DNA of 36,954 nucleotides from Elusimicrobiota bacterium (GCA_003450815.1 DMES01000039.1:1-36954), one strand, 5' to 3'; positions 9,001 through 14,045 are shown, numbered from the stretch's first letter. The notes: generated by a model not told the origin, from the sequence alone. Numbers and translations: made by a program.

Positions 9001-11192
9001 AAACCTTCCTGTAAGGTGGGGTTTATAACCCGCACATAATATACTCCGGCCGCCGCGGCGGTGGATATTTTCAGCTTAGCGGTAAAGGTGGAGTTCCCAA
9101 GCTCCGGTGACTGCGCAGTGATGTTGGTACAGGTGGAAACTGTCACGCCGTCAACTCTTGAACCCGGCGGGCTGTCTATAGCCGCGCATACGGTGCCGGT
9201 ACCGCTGGTAAAATTCCAATTCATAAAACCTTTGCCCACCACCGTAATATTGCGATAGGTAGAACCGGTGGCCGAATTGACAGGGAAACCCGCGCCGGAG
9301 GTAAAGTTGTCGCCTTGCGGGTCTGTGACACTGCTAACCTGAGGCACAGGAATAGTAAAAGCGTTCACAGTTGTGCTGCTCCTGCCGTCCACATTGGTTA
9401 TTTTTATGTCATAAGGCCCGGCGTCAAACCCGGCGCCGGGGTGTAAAGTTATAGGAATGTCTATGGCACTGTAACGATTGGCGGCGTATGAAGCACCCAC
9501 AAGCGAAACCTTGCCGGCGGTAATATAGCTCTGTTCATTTCCGCCTTTCAATATAGTCGCCACCGGCACGCCGTTAGGATCGCCATCCGGATAATTCAGA
9601 AAACCGGCGGCATTTGTACTGGTCAGACGCAAAGTATATTGATTGGTGGAATAGGGCGCGCTGGTAGGATTAGTGGTGATCTGTACCCAGGCCATTTTCG
9701 GCTCGGCATACGGAGAAATGGGGACTAATTCAACCGAAAGGCCGGCATCCCCCTCGTAAAGCAGTGTCATCGGGTAGGGGGATTCGGCATAGGCCGGAAC
9801 CTGGGGATGATTCCCCGCCGTCACCAATTGAGTAGGCCCCGACCATGTGGCGGAACTGGTAGTGGCAGTGGGGCCGCCCATATAGCTGATACCGCCCGTG
9901 GCGTCGACATAAAAGACATAAACCCTGTCATTGGCGCTGGTGCCGTCGACCCTGACATAAACTATAGATGGGAAACGGATGCGGGTCCCGCCAGGATTGG
10001 TGCCTGAACCGTCCAGCAGGAACGGAGTGCCCCAGGTGCCGGTGGCCGTGCTGCCAGGTCCGGTCGATCTGCGCACATACATCAGGTCCCCGGAGTTTGT
10101 GGCGTCGCCCGAAACATAAGCGGCGTGCACTACAACTGTGGAAAGTTTTACGGAATCCGAGGACGCTATTGCCATTGACCAGCCGTTGCCTTCCGGGCCG
10201 GTTCCGGCCGTGGCGGCGGCATTCGTGCCAACATTATTGGTGGAAACATTGTAGGCTCTTTCCACCGTGGCGTTATAGGCGCTTTTGGCGGGAAGGGAGG
10301 TTCCGGGAACTTTAGACGCGGCCATGGCAGGGGCATTGGTATTGGTGCCGTCATTGCTGTCCCTGAAAGCCACAATGCCTGTTGTAGTCATATCTCCGAC
10401 AGGGACTACCGACGCAAAAACCTCGCTTACCCCCCCCGACCCGGAGTCAAGCGCGGCAAAGCATGACGCGAATACGGTGCCGGCGGTAAGCGTGATATTC
10501 TCAAGGTTGGAGGTGTTGGGTGTGATGCCGTATTGGCCAATGGTACCCCAGTTAAGCGTGCCGGCGGTGGCATGTTTAGCCCCGACAGCGGCTATCAGTT
10601 TCTCGTCCTGCGACTGGGCTATACTGCCGCCCATGGGATAGGTAGCTGCCGGATAGGAACCTGCGGTGTAGGCGTCCTTGTTACCGCCCCAGCAATTTGC
10701 TTGAACAGGAGTCAGGCTAAGTTCCGTCCCCCATTTTATTTTACAGTCCACATTCGGATTTGAGGTTCCGGCGCAGGCATCCGGAATATGGCCTGCTACC
10801 ACATAAAAAGCGGTGCCGGTGACTTTAACTCCGGATATGGCATAGACTATATGCTTCAGGGGGTCGTACCAGATACTCACAAGGCCGCTTGTATCGTTTA
10901 GAAAAATAGATTGCTGGGTGGAGGAAACATTAGCGCCGTCGAAAGTTTTGTACGCCGCGTCCCCGGTTGCAGTCCTATAAAACAGCCAGTAGCGCCCGAA
11001 AGTGGCATCGTAGAAAATTTTCCGCTGGCCGGCGGGGTCGCTTGTGGCGCCGCTTGTCACAAGAATCGGTTCGGCCAGAGCCGTAGAAGCAAGCAAACCC
11101 GCAAAAAACACCGCCAAAACCACCCCCAAAAGAGAGGGGACGTTGCTTAAATGCTTAAATGCCGCAACAAAAGGCAGCAGGAGCCTTTTCAC
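1..11192 (-). CDS. Giant exported Ig-like repeat protein (C-terminus outside window)
   Basis: One frame stays open from a GTG at 11192 to the left edge, at least 3,730 residues; I checked the register at about 9488, 8204, 6713, 6491, 5009, 3341, 1676 and 8. The N-terminus begins MKRLLLPF and has a hydrophobic stretch ending STALA, then EP, a good Sec signal peptide of about 40 residues. Residues about 41-600 are Thr/Ser/Gly-rich with no family I can name. A possible IPT/TIG-like segment lies near 616. From about 890 on, domains start with motifs such as YDVTPPVSAVISP, YDHTAPSVTVSP and YDNVKPEVTISTP, typical of bacterial Ig-like domains, each about 110-160 residues. Residues from about 1494 on are tandem supermodules of four such domains. 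The likely role is a surface or extracellular adhesin or scaffold. The anchor is unknown because the C-terminus is missing. It follows the HEAT gene by 131 bases and may be under the riboswitch further upstream. Confidence 0.9.
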   Translation of the reverse strand, partial: MKRLLLPFVAAFKHLSNVPSLLGVVLAVFFAGLLASTALAEPILVTSGATSDPAGQRKIFYDATFGRYWLFYRTATGDAAYKTFDGANVSSTQQSIFLNDTSGLVSIWYDPLKHIVYAISGVKVTGTAFYVVAGHIPDACAGTSNPNVDCKIKWGTELSLTPVQANCWGGNKDAYTAGSYPAATYPMGGSIAQSQDEKLIAAVGAKHATAGTLNWGTIGQYGITPNTSNLENITLTAGTVFASCFAALDSGSGGVSEVFASVVPVGDMTTTGIVAFRDSNDGTNTNAPAMAASKVPGTSLPAKSAYNATVERAYNVSTNNVGTNAAATAGTGPEGNGWSMAIASSDSVKLSTVVVHAAYVSGDATNSGDLMYVRRSTGPGSTATGTWGTPFLLDGSGTNPGGTRIRFPSIVYVRVDGTSANDRVYVFYVDATGGISYMGGPTATTSSATWSGPTQLVTAGNHPQVPAYAESPYPMTLLYEGDAGLSVELVPISPYAEPKMAWVQITTNPTSAPYSTNQYTLRLTSTNAAGFLNYPDGDPNGVPVATILKGGNEQSYITAGKVSLVGASYAANRYSAIDIPITLHPGAGFDAGPYDIKITNVDGRSSTTVNAFTIPVPQVSSVTDPQGDNFTSGAGFPVNSATGSTYRNITVVGKGFMNWNFTSGTGTVCAAIDSPPGSRVDGVTVSTCTNITAQSPELGNSTFTAKLKISTAAAAGVYYVRVINPTLQEGFYGSPSTTFYLTLTTASINYPSTTDGLKQIDELNWGTTGFNLINGGQTLWPNDGQAYSDTTTYTTQLKIERVYDGYYFNGADTVRDFRAPTSFTSEEKYWFSIKSSGTWFYNADDTTKWGNNPTPSNNGWPLVDGEYQLSARGQTSDQPAAWIGGAEYGPIPFMVDRRQPGVTIAQPLKNTAWNNTANPTLQIQTNDSFGIGGSGSGVQKVWFSIMTSSRPTRTSASTSTYLNDVSTAGWVSWCHTTMNNCSNDHSGGASGNGFWGWNDTPGVRIWISTGSTYNPPLQWDGADRKVFTTTSEMYNSGNYDVKIPTWTDGKDYYIVAAASDTVNLFGTSESTSAITSWGDIALSTSSGYRFVYDITIPTITATSSLISISTDSAYPTWLKSITLASGTVADNVLYRHYIDMDPRYVYLRIRNTYSGGSKCLNPSSHVDFDQSDCSGAWWRKDDGLTGNWQFDFPYANFTSGKSYDLEIYGIDGAGNADPDSLTQCLSFYNSTTTLGCQTGNAAMPKYHRYFNFDSNVPLVAITSPAALSGTNYVGGVLSQLAGTAADYSTSESGVAKVNYKLQYNDGNDIKYWQAPGWAYAEAWSTAAYDASQGSWTITNVSTANFVDGAQYILTVYAEDNAGNAPTSYKTITFTYDTKPPVSRIISPSGGAMGSTRITAISGTVTDEVSTAAPSGLDGNLYIAVKRQSGNYWWDYVNSTWTYSDGISFSTLTIGSGSGVKSWSMSIPTTFYDLLPGTTDTFYVYTWAKDRLNNPTTAYANIEDYSNYKVMFSYQASTPILTAVYPGVESARSDVSSVTFSLSPEGGRIKQVYVAFLSTGNTGEYTNYWAGGGAAGGWTAGAVDPPSTSPFGAVWLSTDTAAGGSPDMIFTPGTATDGRSALSVEFKGNTTISTPTWSDGMKYKIYLAAVNTAGQTLFNYGPGISSHTFVYDVTAPTVLVTPAIAAWSDNSDIYTGINSLAVASGTITDNIYDTLSQRHVYVRIADLTNTGQPVYLNPSNFGFNIVEGGKNSAWNDIKPSSGTQAWSLNLSQVNWTNGNSYSMEIWGTDGAGNVNGNSGRNPDVYGVGQAKYTKYFAYDNVKPQVVISTPYAVDTTLIYGKDKDGSSILSTIRGEPYDDPGDGLSISSVTFALQYRAGGVTYRWDLGAWRTTLSSDAWNLADNINDWTEWEYSGIDWRDSQSYTLKVKAIDKAGNISDAASISFIYDVSPPVSAVISPANGQVLTSYSSGISGTSIDRISTYTPSGLGSNFYVGIQRTSDSNWWDVNLGTWTVNRSTRNAGIDAGTGIKTWTLALDATFYDLVSVGYDTFTVYAYGVDQVNYPAASYANIGSSLTALSTYYFQSSPPSASVTWPKAGSAQSTVSSVTLTVSPGSGTGVKQVWAVFIDTTPTSEGKYWDGHAWQPLGSHNPGDVNDSVWLTTDSVTGPDMIYRPFLTQANSEVVFTELTDISSPAWVDGSLNKIFVKGVNGVGQLAISTASGYQFVYDHTAPSVTVSPTIDGLSDDFNNPTWFNSVSVATGTITDNIYDPLNQRHVYVRIAEVTAGEQSGVYLNPANSSFELSEIDKNLAWNDIRPSSAATNWTYTLSGANWSGGGKYRMEVWGTDGAGNVDGNSGRNPDVYGAGQAKYTKYFVYDNVKPEVTISTPNAGDTTLIYGRNTDGSSILSTIRGEPSDNFPAGVSSVTFALQYRAGGVTYRWDLGAWRTTISSDAWNLADNISGWTQWEYSGIDWRDSQVYTLKVKAVDKAGNVSEVQSVTFTYDVTPPVSAVISPANGRILTSYFDSISGTSRDQVATATTAPSGLGSNFYVGIQRVSDSNWWDVDAGTWTVNRSTKNVGTDAGTGVQTWSLALDATFYDLVKVGYDTFTVYAYGVDQVNYPGVSYANIGSSLTAVSTYYFQSSPPSASVTWPAAGSAQSTVSSVTLTVSPGSGTGVKQVWAVFIDTTPTGEGKYWDGHAWQLLGSHNPGDVNDSIWLTTNSVTGPDMIYTPFLTQANSEIVFTNLTDISSPAWVDGSLNKIFVKGINGIGQLAISTASGYQFVYDHTAPSVTVSPIIDNFSTDFNNPTWFSSISVATGTITDNIYDPLNQRHIYVRIADVTAGEQSGMYLNPTNFSFELSENDKNLAWTDIKPSSAVTNWSYSLTGVNWTGGDKYRLEVWGTDGAGNTDVNSGSNPDNPGGAAKYTRYFIYDNVKPEVTISTPNAGDTALIYGRDKDGSSILSTIRGVPSDNSPAGVSSVTFALQYRAGGVTYRWDLGAWRTTISSDAWNLADNIGGWTQWAYSGIDWSDSQSYTLKVRAVDRAGNISDAQSVTFTYDVTPPVSAVVSPANGRILTSYFDSISGTSRDQVATATTIPSGLGSDFYVGIQRVSDSNWWDVSAGTWTVYRSTKNVGIDAGTGVKTWSLALDATFYDLVKVSYDTFTVYAYGVDQVNYPGVSYANIGSSLAPVSTYYFQSSPPSVSVTWPSAGSAQSSVSSVTLTVSPGSGTGVKQVWAVFIDTTPSGTGKYWDGHAWQLLGSHDPGDVNDSMWLTTNSVTGPDMVYAPFLTQANSEVVFTNLTDISSPAWVDGSVNKIFVRAVNGVGQLAISTATGYQFVYDYTAPSVAVSPIINDWSGDFNNPTWLNSLSVATGTITDNVYDPLNQRHVYVRIANVTVGEQAGVYLNPANFSFELSENSKNLAWNDIKPSSAATNWGYSLSLVSWTNGDKYRLEVWGTDGAGNVDGNSGRNPDVYGAGQAKYTKYFIYDSVKPEVVISTPNAVDTTLIYGRNKDGSSILSTIRGEPYDDPDDGLSISSVTFALQYRAGGVTYRWDLGAWRTTISSDAWNLADNISNWTQWAYSGVDWRDSQNYTLKVRAIDKAGNISEAQSVTFTYDASPPVSAVVSPANGQVLTSYSNIISGTSVDRISTYTPSGLGTDFYVGVQRVSDSNWWDVNLGTWTVNRSTKNVGIDAGTGIKTWSLALDATFYDLVSVGYDTFTVYAYGVDQVNYPA
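9..1676 (-). repeat. Tandem supermodule copy C (556 codons), continuing past the window
   Basis: A 1,668-base in-frame unit with the same four domains. The boundary signature recurs at 6, so at least part of another copy continues beyond the left edge. The total copy number cannot be read from this window. Confidence 0.85.
1677..3341 (-). repeat. Tandem supermodule copy B (555 codons)
   Basis: A 1,665-base in-frame unit directly following copy A, with the same four domains. It is one codon shorter than its neighbours. The stretch near 2440-2480, encoding NPDNPGGAAKYTRYF, differs from the NPDVYGAGQAKYTKYF seen in the other copies, so the copies have diverged locally rather than uniformly. Confidence 0.85.
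3342..5009 (-). repeat. Tandem supermodule copy A (556 codons)
   Basis: A 1,668-base in-frame unit bounded by the recurring GGGATAATT.ACCTGGTC (plus strand) signature at 5007 and 3339. It encodes four Ig-like domains in order: SSPPSASVTWP, YDHTAPSVTVSP, YDNVKPEVTISTP and YDVTPPVSAVISP. It is close to identical to copies B and C by eye over most of its length. Confidence 0.85.
5010..6713 (-). repeat. Diverged first supermodule of the giant protein (568 codons)
   Basis: This is the most upstream recognisable copy of the four-domain supermodule, 1,704 bases, bounded by the NNPTTAYANI and VNYPAASYANI signatures. It keeps the same domain order as the three downstream copies. It is visibly less similar to them: some joining loops differ, and its first Ig-like domain has a Gly/Ala-rich insert near 6460-6490. 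The length is a multiple of three, so the frame is kept. Confidence 0.7.
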
Positions 11193-11218
11193 ATTCAAAA
11201 AGGCTCCTGCTGCCTTTT
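11169..11218. promoter_or_regulatory. 21-bp perfect hairpin enclosing the giant gene's start codon
   Basis: The arms AAAAGGCAGCAGGAGCC/TTTT and AAAA/GGCTCCTGCTGCCTTTT pair over about 21 bp around an eight-base loop at 11190-11197. On the minus-strand mRNA the loop reads UGAAUGUG, so the proposed GUG start is in the loop and the AGGAG Shine-Dalgarno-like sequence is inside the stem. It could be a translation-blocking structure, or a terminator after the HEAT gene (T-rich flanks on both strands), or both. Confidence 0.7.
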
Positions 11219-11323
11219 TGGCATTTTCAGACTGCTTTACCGTGAAATTCAACCAAAAACAGGCCAAAACGGATTTTAATCCGCTTGATTTAATTCTAAT
11301 TTGGCCTTTTTTGCACTTCATAG

Positions 11324-12031
11324 TTATTTTTTCTGTTTAAGCCGGTCCACCGCCGCCTTCGCCGAAGCTTTTACTTTCTGGTCAGGGTCGTTTTTAAGCC
11401 CTTCCGCGGCAACCGCTGCCCTGACGCCGCCTATATCCGTTATGGCCCCTATGGCAGCCAACCTGACATTCTGGTCCTTGTCGGATCGGGCGACCGCTAT
11501 CAGCGCATCAATAGCCCGCGCGTCTTTCAGTTCCCCAAGCGCCTTGGCCGCTTTCCAGCGGGTATTGCGATCCGCGTGGCGCAGGGCCGAGATCAGAAGC
11601 GGCACCGCTTGCCTGTCGTTGAGCCCGGCCAAACCCTGTATAGCACCCCAGCGGGTGTTGTTGTCATCGCTTTTTAGTGCGGTCTTAAGCGCGGCAAAAG
11701 CCGCCGGATCTTTAACTCTGCCCAGCGTGGATGCGGCCTCCCCCCTTACCAGCGGGTCACTATCTGACAATAATCGCGTCAGCGAATTTACCCCGGCGAC
11801 CCCTCCGGATTTTTCAATAGAGGAAATTTCGGACATGCGGGAGCGGCGCGCATGTATAAACTCCGGGGCCCGCTCTGCGGCGGCTTTAAATTCGGGGGTT
11901 TCCCGCATTTGATTATCGGCCGCACCGGTAGACAAAACTGCCCGCGCGGCTGAGTCCTGGGCCGGGCTCTGCGCACAAAGCGATACGGGAAGAACAAAAA
12001 GACAGGCGGCGATTAGATAAGATATCTTCAT
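11324..12031 (-). CDS. Exported HEAT-repeat protein
   Basis: A 235-residue protein. The ATG at 12031 gives MKISYLIAACLFVLPVSLCAQ, a clear signal peptide, so I reject the open extension up to 12331, which is compositionally non-coding. From about residue 70 it holds helical HEAT/PBS-lyase-type repeats of about 31 residues: LVRGEAASTLGRVKDPAAFAA, then NTRWGAIQGLAGLNDRQAVPL, NTRWKAAKALGELKDARAI, NVRLAAIGAITDIGG and KVKASAKAAVDRL. Such proteins act as binding scaffolds; no catalytic site is visible. It is the first gene after the riboswitch leader and lies 131 bases ahead of the giant protein, so it may assist that protein's export or assembly (inference). No convincing Shine-Dalgarno sequence precedes the ATG. 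Confidence 0.85.
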   Translation of the reverse strand: MKISYLIAACLFVLPVSLCAQSPAQDSAARAVLSTGAADNQMRETPEFKAAAERAPEFIHARRSRMSEISSIEKSGGVAGVNSLTRLLSDSDPLVRGEAASTLGRVKDPAAFAALKTALKSDDNNTRWGAIQGLAGLNDRQAVPLLISALRHADRNTRWKAAKALGELKDARAIDALIAVARSDKDQNVRLAAIGAITDIGGVRAAVAAEGLKNDPDQKVKASAKAAVDRLKQKK

Positions 12032-12150
12032 AACCAACAATAAAGAAATAAAAAAATCCAAATCGTGCCCCGCTCTTTTGTCGTAAAACGGAAATTTCCC
12101 AGGCAGGCGTTTCATTTCACCAGCCGGGCACATACTCCAAAAGGGCGAGG

Positions 12151-12201
12151 CTTGCCGGATTCCGTTTTTAGCGCACCAAAAACCGAGACCGGAACGGCAA
12201 G
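12151..12201 (-). ncRNA. Candidate structured RNA hairpin upstream of the HEAT gene
   Basis: In minus-strand RNA, CUUGCCG (12201-12195) pairs with CGGCAAG (12157-12151), UUCCG pairs with CGGAA, and GUUUUU pairs with AAAAAC around a GGUGCGC-containing loop. A two-base bulge and a six-base internal asymmetry interrupt the helix. It lies about 120 bases before the HEAT gene's ATG. I could not match it to a named riboswitch or leader family. Confidence 0.4.
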
Positions 12202-12309
12202 TCCTATATATAAAGATATTATGATATTTCCCAAAAATCATGCAAGCGTTATTTCGCGCGCGCGATTGCTCAGAATCCGCTTTCTTGTCTTCTTTCATAA
12301 CAGGTCCCC

Positions 12310-12336
12310 GTAAAATGTTGAGGAACAACATTTTAC
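12310..12336. repeat. Perfect 11-bp inverted repeat, five-base loop
   Basis: GTAAAATGTTG and CAACATTTTAC flank the loop AGGAA. It has no T-run next to it on either strand, so it is not a canonical terminator. It is one of several hairpins stacked in this leader. Confidence 0.7.
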
Positions 12337-12347
12337 CCTAATCACCC

Positions 12348-12375
12348 GGCACGAGGTTTTATCTATCCCCGTGCC
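12348..12375. repeat. GGCACG/CGTGCC stem with 16-base loop
   Basis: A six-bp inverted repeat in the leader, between the AT-rich dyad and the 11-bp hairpin. A possible RNA stem; weak on its own. Confidence 0.4.
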
Positions 12376-12380
12376 AGAAT

Positions 12381-12410
12381 GGTAAAAATTTTTGCCGCAA
12401 AAATTTTTAA
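12381..12410. repeat. AT-rich dyad element, copy 1
   Basis: GGTAAAAATTTTTGC followed by a second AAAAATTTTT block. Related sequences occur at 15684-15715 and 19489-19499, both at gene 3' ends. Here it sits immediately downstream of the riboswitch terminator. Confidence 0.6.
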
Positions 12411-12411
12411 T

Positions 12412-12471
12412 AAAAAAACCGTTTCGCTGCTTCACATGGGCATGTATTAACCCCGAAGACAGCCGAAACGG
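12412..12471 (-). terminator. Intrinsic terminator of the riboswitch leader
   Basis: In minus-strand RNA, CCGUUUCG (12471-12464) pairs with CGAAACGG (12426-12419). The stem extends inward through CUG/CAG and CUUC/GAAG, and seven Us follow (12418-12412). This is a textbook Rho-independent terminator about 100 bases after the aptamer, and the likely expression platform. I did not find an obvious antiterminator pairing by eye. Confidence 0.75.
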
Positions 12472-12531
12472 CCTGAATCTATTCCAGATCCCAAACTCAA
12501 AATTCCAGATTAGACCATAAACCGGCAGTCC

Positions 12532-12564
12532 CAATCTTGAATCTTGAATCTTCAATCTTGAATT
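12532..12564. repeat. Short direct repeats of TTGAATC/CAATCTTGA type
   Basis: The heptamer-like word ATCTTGA recurs at least three times in about 33 bases, between aptamer and terminator. It belongs to the same style of intergenic word arrays seen elsewhere in the window. Confidence 0.6.
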
Positions 12565-12574
12565 TCTTTTAGTT

Positions 12575-12655
12575 AGTCTTCGGTAACCGGGCTGCCTATA
12601 TAGGCCCCTTGGCTTTGCGCCTCCGTCTTAAGACGGATTTGCTATTATCGCGACT
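12575..12655 (-). promoter_or_regulatory. GEMM-I (cyclic di-GMP-I) riboswitch aptamer
   Basis: The minus-strand RNA matches the family's conserved core in order: AGCAAAUCC (12643-12635), a P2 hairpin GUCUUAAGAC, then GGCGCAAAGCC (12621-12611), a P3 hairpin GCCUAUAUAGGC (12605-12594), and CAGCCCGGUUACCGAAG at the 3' side. P1 closes through AGUC (12655-12652) with GACU (12578-12575), plus CGAUAAU with GUUACCG (one mismatch). The family binds cyclic di-GMP, or cyclic GMP-AMP in the Ib variant. The base corresponding to G20 appears to be G, favouring cyclic di-GMP, but the joining segment before CGCAAAGCC is AGG rather than GA. A strong promoter lies upstream and a terminator downstream; the HEAT gene and giant protein follow. 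Confidence 0.85.
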
Positions 12656-12658
12656 TAT

Positions 12659-12763
12659 CCCGTTAGAGGCGCACCGGACACCGTCACTGCCTGCACAACA
12701 GCACGCAACCGCACCGACGCTCCCGAACTGCCCGACAACCGCAGCACACGCGCCTCTAACGGG
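12659..12763 (-). ncRNA. 105-nt domain closed by a perfect 14-bp stem, upstream of the aptamer
   Basis: CCCGTTAGAGGCGC at 12659-12672 and its exact reverse complement at 12750-12763 enclose a strongly strand-biased interior. The plus strand there is almost free of T, so the RNA is G/U-rich. Small internal stems (CUGC/GCAG, GAC/GUC) are possible. It lies between the transcription start and the aptamer. It could be an RNA domain working with the riboswitch or a small inverted-repeat insertion; no family recognised. Confidence 0.6.
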
Positions 12764-12787
12764 ACACTGCACCCGCACCACGGTAAT

Positions 12788-12815
12788 AGTATAGCAGATA
12801 AAAATTATTTGTCAA
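12788..12815 (-). promoter_or_regulatory. Sigma70-type promoter of the riboswitch leader
   Basis: A consensus TTGACA (12815-12810) and TATACT (12793-12788) are separated by 16 bases. The transcript would start near 12781, just before the 14-bp stem domain. It lies after the end of the S41 gene, so the leader can be transcribed independently. Confidence 0.7.
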
Positions 12816-12875
12816 GGGGGGTGGGCCTTGACATGTCACTGGCATGATAAATCCAACTGGATTTTCCGGGATATC

Positions 12876-14009
12876 TCAGGATTTTTCAACAGCTTTCATG
12901 AAGGCGGGATCGGAGTTCAGACAGGCGGCGGGCAGATCAAAACCGAAGCCGTCGTACTCGCCATACTCCGGCGTTACAAAGTCCGGACGAACGCCCTTCC
13001 CCTCAAGCTCAAGACCCGAAGGCGGGAACATCCTTGCCACGGTAAGCTTCAGGCCCCGTCCGTCGGAGAGACGGAAAGTTTTTGTTATTGAGACATTACC
13101 GGCAGTAGAGGTCCCCGTTATTATGGCGCCCGTCATTTCTTTTAGCGCCGCGACAAAGATTTCAGCCCTTGATAGCGTGCGGGAATCGGCCAGAATGCGG
13201 ATTTTCATGCCGGCGCCTGCGCCGGCTCCGTGCGGGGCGAAATTCCTGCTGTAACCCGGATGGCGAGACACGGTTTTAAACACGAGTTTTTTTCCGTCAG
13301 AAAAAAGCCCCAACGAGCCCGCAAGCTCCTCAAGCGAACCGCCCGAATTGTGCCGCACATCCAGCGCCAGCTCTCTTACGCCGGATTGAGCGAAAGAAGC
13401 AAGCTGTTTTTTAAGAGCAGCGGAGGCCTTCATTGAAAATGTCATTATCCTGATGTAGCCGGTGTTGGAGCCAGGCAATACAAAGCCCCATACATTGGGG
13501 TAAAGTCCGAAGTCGCGCGTGAGTCTGGCTTCGGAAACGCTCACTCCTTTTTCCCCTTTTTTTTCAAACCGGACCGTAAAGCCGCCTCTAGGGGAGCCGA
13601 AAAGCAGGCTATTTAACCGCGCGTCCGAAAAGGAGGAAGCTTCTTTCCCCTCAAACCCCAGCAGATTGTCGCCTTCCCGTATACCGGCCAAAAAAGCCCC
13701 GGAACCCTCAAAAACCCTGGCCGCCAAAGTTTTGCCTCCCTCCCTGAAAACCAGAAGCCCGCAACCCTTATTCATAGGGACCGGATAATCGCGCTCAGGC
13801 CTTTTTTTGGGGTCAATTATGCCCGCATGGGGGTCAATACCCGCCAAGGCGGATATGCCCCCGGCGGCAAGTGCACGGCGAAGCGCCTGAAAATCTGTTT
13901 CGGCATAACTATGCCTTTCTAAAATGTCGGTTATTTCATCCGGGTTTATCTTTCTGGTATTACAAGCGGCTGGCAGAAAAAAAAGCAAACAAAACAGGAA
14001 ATTTTTCAC
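12876..14009 (-). CDS. S41-family (C-terminal processing type) peptidase-like lipoprotein
   Basis: A 377-residue protein. I choose the GTG at 14009 because AGGTGG lies eight bases upstream and it yields MKNFLFCLLFFLPAAC, a lipoprotein signal with lipobox LPAAC (Cys16). A PDZ-like region spans about 83-160. S41 core: YIRIMTFS (about 185), ALDVRHNSGG (about 215-224) and ADSRTLSRAEIF, where Ser280 aligns with the catalytic serine of Tsp/CtpA. The position of the catalytic lysine (25 residues on) is Asn305 in TSTAGNVS, so the classical Ser-Lys dyad is not intact. Some S41 branches naturally lack this lysine, so activity is uncertain. It probably faces the periplasm. Its own promoter is at 14046-14075. 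Confidence 0.85.
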   Translation of the reverse strand: MKNFLFCLLFFLPAACNTRKINPDEITDILERHSYAETDFQALRRALAAGGISALAGIDPHAGIIDPKKRPERDYPVPMNKGCGLLVFREGGKTLAARVFEGSGAFLAGIREGDNLLGFEGKEASSFSDARLNSLLFGSPRGGFTVRFEKKGEKGVSVSEARLTRDFGLYPNVWGFVLPGSNTGYIRIMTFSMKASAALKKQLASFAQSGVRELALDVRHNSGGSLEELAGSLGLFSDGKKLVFKTVSRHPGYSRNFAPHGAGAGAGMKIRILADSRTLSRAEIFVAALKEMTGAIITGTSTAGNVSITKTFRLSDGRGLKLTVARMFPPSGLELEGKGVRPDFVTPEYGEYDGFGFDLPAACLNSDPAFMKAVEKS

Positions 14010-14045
14010 CCAGCCACCTGCTTGCAGAACTTTCTGGGTTCGTAC

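Larger units (their letters stand above)
12032..12875 (-). other. Gene-free structured leader region (844 bases)
   Basis: No credible coding frame. On the minus strand it holds, in transcription order, a sigma70-type promoter (12788-12815), a stem-closed domain (12659-12763), a GEMM-I-like aptamer (12575-12655), short direct repeats (12532-12564) and an intrinsic terminator (12412-12471). Next come an AT-rich dyad (12381-12410), a GGCACG/CGTGCC stem (12348-12375), an 11-bp hairpin (12310-12336) and a long imperfect hairpin (12151-12201). The density of dyads is far above that of other gaps in the window. Confidence 0.8.

Noticed and set aside
12032..12331. N-terminal extension of the HEAT protein frame to 12331
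   Set aside because: The extension runs through hairpins and lacks protein-like composition, while the ATG at 12031 gives a clean signal peptide.
12659..12763. Integron attC site
   Set aside because: The inverted ends contain GTTAGAG/CTCTAAC, but in the reverse order and with the wrong end bases for the attC consensus; no integrase or cassette genes nearby.
12596..12781. 61-codon minus-strand open frame over the riboswitch region
   Set aside because: It overlaps the GEMM aptamer and the stem-closed domain; no ribosome-binding site and the structure explains the sequence better.
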